Positions 59,334 to 64,000 of a stretch of 64,000 bases of DNA are shown one piece after another (within the stretch, counting starts at the first letter, position 1; each line of letters opens with the position of its first letter). The position numbers were made by a program, and so were the translations under genes. The DNA is taken from assembly GCA_964570935.1 (NCBI GenBank), contig CAZMZP010000060.1, positions 1-64,000 on the forward strand, read 5' to 3'. The DNA comes from JAFGJU01 sp964570935 (GTDB lineage Bacteria; Eisenbacteria; RBG-16-71-46; JAFGJU01). The notes beneath the pieces are model-generated. The model searched no databases. It had not been told where the DNA came from and was given only the letters and a program-made list of their open reading frames with translations.

Positions 59334-61499
59334 ATGGGTAATGCCTATTCGATGCAGATTGCGGACTGTCGGAAGCGCTGGAGCTCGCTTGCGAGCCTCG
59401 GCCTCTGGCTTGCTCTGATTCTCCTGCCGGGACTTCTCCCGGCGGGCGCGGCGCTGTCTCAAGAGAGGCCGCCGGCCTCACCTGCCTACGCGGCTCCTCC
59501 CGAGACCCGCAGGGACGACTTCGCGGACACTCTTCACGCGGTCGTGATACCCGATCCCTACCGGTGGCTGGAGGACCAGAACAGTCCTGACACGAGGGCC
59601 TGGATAGACGCCCAGAACTCGTACGCCCATTCGTTTCTCGACCCCCTGCCCTCGAGAGACAAGGTCAGGAAGCGTCTGACGGAGCTGATGAGGACCGACC
59701 GCATTGCGGCGCCTCTGGCTCGCAACGGACGGTATTTCTTCAGCAAGAGACTCGCCGACCAGGACCTGTACGTCATATACATGCGTGAGGGGCTGAAGGG
59801 GCAGGAAAAGGTCCTCATCGACCCTCACTCCATGAGCGCCGACAAATCGGTGAGTGTTGACATGTACGACGTTACTCCGGACGGGAAGGTCCTCCTTTAC
59901 GGCGTCCGTGAAGGAGGACAGGACGAAGAAAGAGTGAGGCTGTTCGATGTGGACGCCGGGGCCGACCTCCCCGACTCGCTTCCCAAGGCAGTGTACATGG
60001 GCGTCTCGCTGCTGCCGGACAAGTCTGGGATGTACTACTCCCGCTACCTGCCGGAGGGGTGCAGAGTCTATTACCACGCCATGGGCACGGACCCGGCGGC
60101 CGACCCTCAGATATTTGGAGAGGGCTACGGGCCCGAGACCGGTGTGAGTGTCGGTGTCTCGGAGGACGGCCGGTATCTGCTGGCAGTCGTTTGGTACGGT
60201 TCGGCCGGCCAGAAGACCGACGTTTTCTTCAAGGACCTCGTTGCGAACGGACCCTTCCAGACAGTCGTGGACGACGTCGACGCACGCTTCGAGCCGCAGG
60301 TGGGCGGGGACAAGATCTTCATGCTAACCAACTGGAACGCTTCCAACGGCCGCGTTCTGTGCGTGGACACCAAGAACCCGGCGAAGGAGAACTGGAAGGA
60401 GATCGTACCCGAGGGCAAGGCGACCATGGAGGCGATGTCGCTCGCCGGAGGGCGCCTTTTCATCAACTACCTGGACAACGTGGTGTCCAAAGTGAAGGTG
60501 TTCGAGCCGGACGGGAAGTTCGTGCGCGAGATAGCACTCCCCACGCTCGGCAGCGTGAGCGGCATGAACGGCCAGTGGGCCAGCAGCGAAGCGTTCTACT
60601 TATTCACGTCTTTCCACGTGCCGACTGCCATCTACCGCTACGACGTCAAGAACGGGAACCAGGAGGTCTGGGCCAAGCTGAACGTCCCGGTCGACACCGA
60701 CAAGCTGGAAGTCAAGCAGGTTTGGTACACGTCGAAAGATGGCACAAAGGTCCCGATGTTCCTCGTGTACAAGAAAGGCCTCAAGCTGGACGGTAACAAC
60801 CCCGTGGTCATGACCGGTTACGGCGGGTTCAACACCAGCACGACGCCGTACTTCAGCTCTGTGTTCGTGACTTGGGCCGAAATGGGAGCCGTGGGGGCGA
60901 TGCCGAACCTGCGCGGCGGCGGCGAATTCGGTGAGCAGTGGCACAAGGCCGGGATGTTCGAGAAAAAGCAGAACGTGTTCGATGACTTCATCGCCGCGGC
61001 CGAGTGGCTCATCGCGAACAAGTACACCAACAGCTCCAGGCTGGCCATCACAGGCGGCAGTAACGGGGGCCTGCTGGTGGGCGCCGCCCTCGTCCAGCGG
61101 CCGGACCTGTTCAAGGCCGTGGTGTGCACGTACCCTCTGCTGGACATGCTGCGCTACCAGAAGTTCTTGATGGGGCCGTTTTGGGTGTCCGAGTACGGTT
61201 CGGCTGACAACCCGGAGCAGTTCAGGTACATCTACGCGTACTCGCCTTACCACAACGCGAAGAAGGGCGTGAAGTACCCGGCGACGCTCTTCATCACCGG
61301 TGACTCCGACACTCGCGTGGCGCCGCTCCACGCGCGCAAGATGACGGCACTGCTACAGGCCGACTCCGGGTCGAACGCGCCGATCATGCTGATCTACGAC
61401 ACGAAGCTGGGACACTCGGGCGGCCGGCCTCTCGGTAAGTTGATAGAGGACACGGTGGACGAGATGAGCTTCGTGTGTTGGCAGCTGGGGATAAAGTAG
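59334..61499 (+). CDS. Exported prolyl oligopeptidase (S9A)
   Basis: 721 aa from the ATG at 59334 (AGGAGGT at 6 nt). A hydrophobic signal segment (~residues 23-43, LWLALILLPGLLPAGAAL), so probably periplasmic or secreted. An N-terminal seven-bladed propeller (DPYRWLEDQNSPDTRAWID onward), then the alpha/beta hydrolase domain with the catalytic Ser in GGSNGGLL (~residue 600), the Asp in ITGDSDTRVAPLHARK and the His in LGHSGGRP. Cleaves short peptides after proline. Catalytic triad complete. Confidence 0.95.
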   Translation: MGNAYSMQIADCRKRWSSLASLGLWLALILLPGLLPAGAALSQERPPASPAYAAPPETRRDDFADTLHAVVIPDPYRWLEDQNSPDTRAWIDAQNSYAHSFLDPLPSRDKVRKRLTELMRTDRIAAPLARNGRYFFSKRLADQDLYVIYMREGLKGQEKVLIDPHSMSADKSVSVDMYDVTPDGKVLLYGVREGGQDEERVRLFDVDAGADLPDSLPKAVYMGVSLLPDKSGMYYSRYLPEGCRVYYHAMGTDPAADPQIFGEGYGPETGVSVGVSEDGRYLLAVVWYGSAGQKTDVFFKDLVANGPFQTVVDDVDARFEPQVGGDKIFMLTNWNASNGRVLCVDTKNPAKENWKEIVPEGKATMEAMSLAGGRLFINYLDNVVSKVKVFEPDGKFVREIALPTLGSVSGMNGQWASSEAFYLFTSFHVPTAIYRYDVKNGNQEVWAKLNVPVDTDKLEVKQVWYTSKDGTKVPMFLVYKKGLKLDGNNPVVMTGYGGFNTSTTPYFSSVFVTWAEMGAVGAMPNLRGGGEFGEQWHKAGMFEKKQNVFDDFIAAAEWLIANKYTNSSRLAITGGSNGGLLVGAALVQRPDLFKAVVCTYPLLDMLRYQKFLMGPFWVSEYGSADNPEQFRYIYAYSPYHNAKKGVKYPATLFITGDSDTRVAPLHARKMTALLQADSGSNAPIMLIYDTKLGHSGGRPLGKLIEDTVDEMSFVCWQLGIK

Positions 61500-61712
61500 C
61501 AGGGCGAAGATCCCTTCCGGTAAACGCCCGGGCTTGAGGGCCGTGCCGACTGAAGCTGTGGTATCACGGCAGGCGGCGCGGCCCTCGACGTTTTCCGCCG
61601 GAAGCTGTATTGTGTGGCGGGCCAAGTCCAAAACTGCTAGGATGTTCGGTTTGGATTGCGGGGTCATGATTCGGAACCCCCAGCTGGCCCGAAGGAGAGA
61701 TGCCGCGGCGCG

Positions 61713-63704
<1,992 letters not shown>

Positions 63705-63740
63705 AATGGTGAAGCAGCGCACACAGGGGGAGACCGATTT

Positions 63741-64000
63741 ATGAGCCACGGCGACGATTACCGGAAGAAGATATGCTCGCTCCAGGACGCCGTCTCGGTG
63801 GTGAAGAGCGGCGACAGGGTGTACGTCAGCGGAAACGCCGCCAGTCCTCTGACGCTGACTCGCGCCCTGGCGGGCCGCAAGGACGAGCTGAAGGACGTTG
63901 AAATAACACACGTGCTTCTGTTCGGAGAGGACCCTCTCTCCAGGCCCGAGATGGAGGGCCACTTCAGACACAATTCTCTGTTCGTGGGGCCCGCGGACAG
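63741..64000 (+). CDS. Acetyl-CoA hydrolase/CoA-transferase family, N-terminal fragment (cut by window edge)
   Basis: The ATG at 63741 is preceded by GGGGGAG, and the frame stays open to the window end (86 codons). The visible start (DDYRKKICSLQDAVSVVKSGDRVYVSG, ASPLTLTRALAGRKDEL, VEITHVLLFGEDPLS, HFRHNSLFVGPAD) matches the N-terminal domain of acetyl-CoA hydrolase / 4-hydroxybutyrate CoA-transferase-type enzymes. 36 nt downstream of the histidine kinase gene. Specificity cannot be judged from this part. Confidence 0.8.
   Translation, partial: MSHGDDYRKKICSLQDAVSVVKSGDRVYVSGNAASPLTLTRALAGRKDELKDVEITHVLLFGEDPLSRPEMEGHFRHNSLFVGPAD

Overview
This 64 kb window looks like a chromosomal segment of a GC-rich, Gram-negative-type bacterium of the FCB superphylum. 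My best guess is an uncultured candidate phylum such as Eisenbacteria, Krumholzibacteria or Latescibacteria. The phylum is inferred from several exported proteins that end in a FlgD/Ig-like C-terminal sorting domain with a YPNPFNP-type motif, from outer-membrane and lipoprotein genes, from a multi-domain Ser/Thr kinase family fused to TolB/TPR/AAA modules, and from sigma70-like promoters of the form TTGAC-N17-TA(C/G)A(T/C)T. I see no prophage, insertion sequence, CRISPR array or rRNA.

Layout. 1-4.6 kb is an accessory patch: a 5'-truncated exported repeat protein, a beta-helix protein, a third exported protein, two orphan fossils of the sorting tail, a 37-aa Lys/Gln-rich protein, and a zinc-ribbon membrane protein interrupted by one TAG. 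4.8-24.8 kb is a dense co-directional housekeeping block: valS, a DUF4139 protein, uvrB, nadC, birA, nrdR, tatC, coaX, groL, an FAD reductase, a DapL-like aminotransferase, folB-folK, a deoxynucleoside kinase, panB-panC, a GlmU-type uridylyltransferase, a HIT protein, a LytR_C protein, a DUF4321 protein and tatA. Many genes overlap by 1-4 nt. A convergent ppiD-like chaperone gene follows, then two tandem CNNM/CBS genes, a 17-aa lysine peptide gene with a terminator, and uvrA. A lipoprotein/outer-membrane pair faces uvrA.

33.6-41.2 kb carries galE, yjbQ, rarA, a radical SAM gene (apparent CTG start), dnaE and tRNA-Glu(TTC). 41.4-52.2 kb is a signalling island: three consecutive Ser/Thr protein kinases with related kinase domains but different C-terminal modules (TolB/PD40 propeller; FlgO/TolB-N plus TPR; AAA ATPase plus TPR), followed by a secreted six-bladed YWTD propeller with a sorting tail. 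52.2-56.3 kb has a small membrane protein, an ECF sigma/anti-sigma pair, a B12-radical SAM protein and an EamA transporter. 56.3-64 kb has a seven-haem lipoprotein cytochrome, an exported metallophosphatase with a sorting tail, a prolyl oligopeptidase, a cache-domain histidine kinase and the 5' end of a CoA-transferase.

Working together: the housekeeping blocks cover translation (ValRS, tRNA-Glu), DNA repair and replication (UvrA, UvrB, RarA, DnaE), cofactor synthesis (NAD, biotin attachment, folate, pantothenate/CoA) and Tat export (TatA and TatC at separate loci). The accessory regions are dominated by envelope and exported proteins and by sensory kinases. The points most worth a second look are the orphan sorting-tail fossils, the kinase triad plus propeller, the two tiny lysine-rich proteins with strong ribosome-binding sites, the CTG-started radical SAM gene, and apparently leaderless genes (uvrA, EamA).
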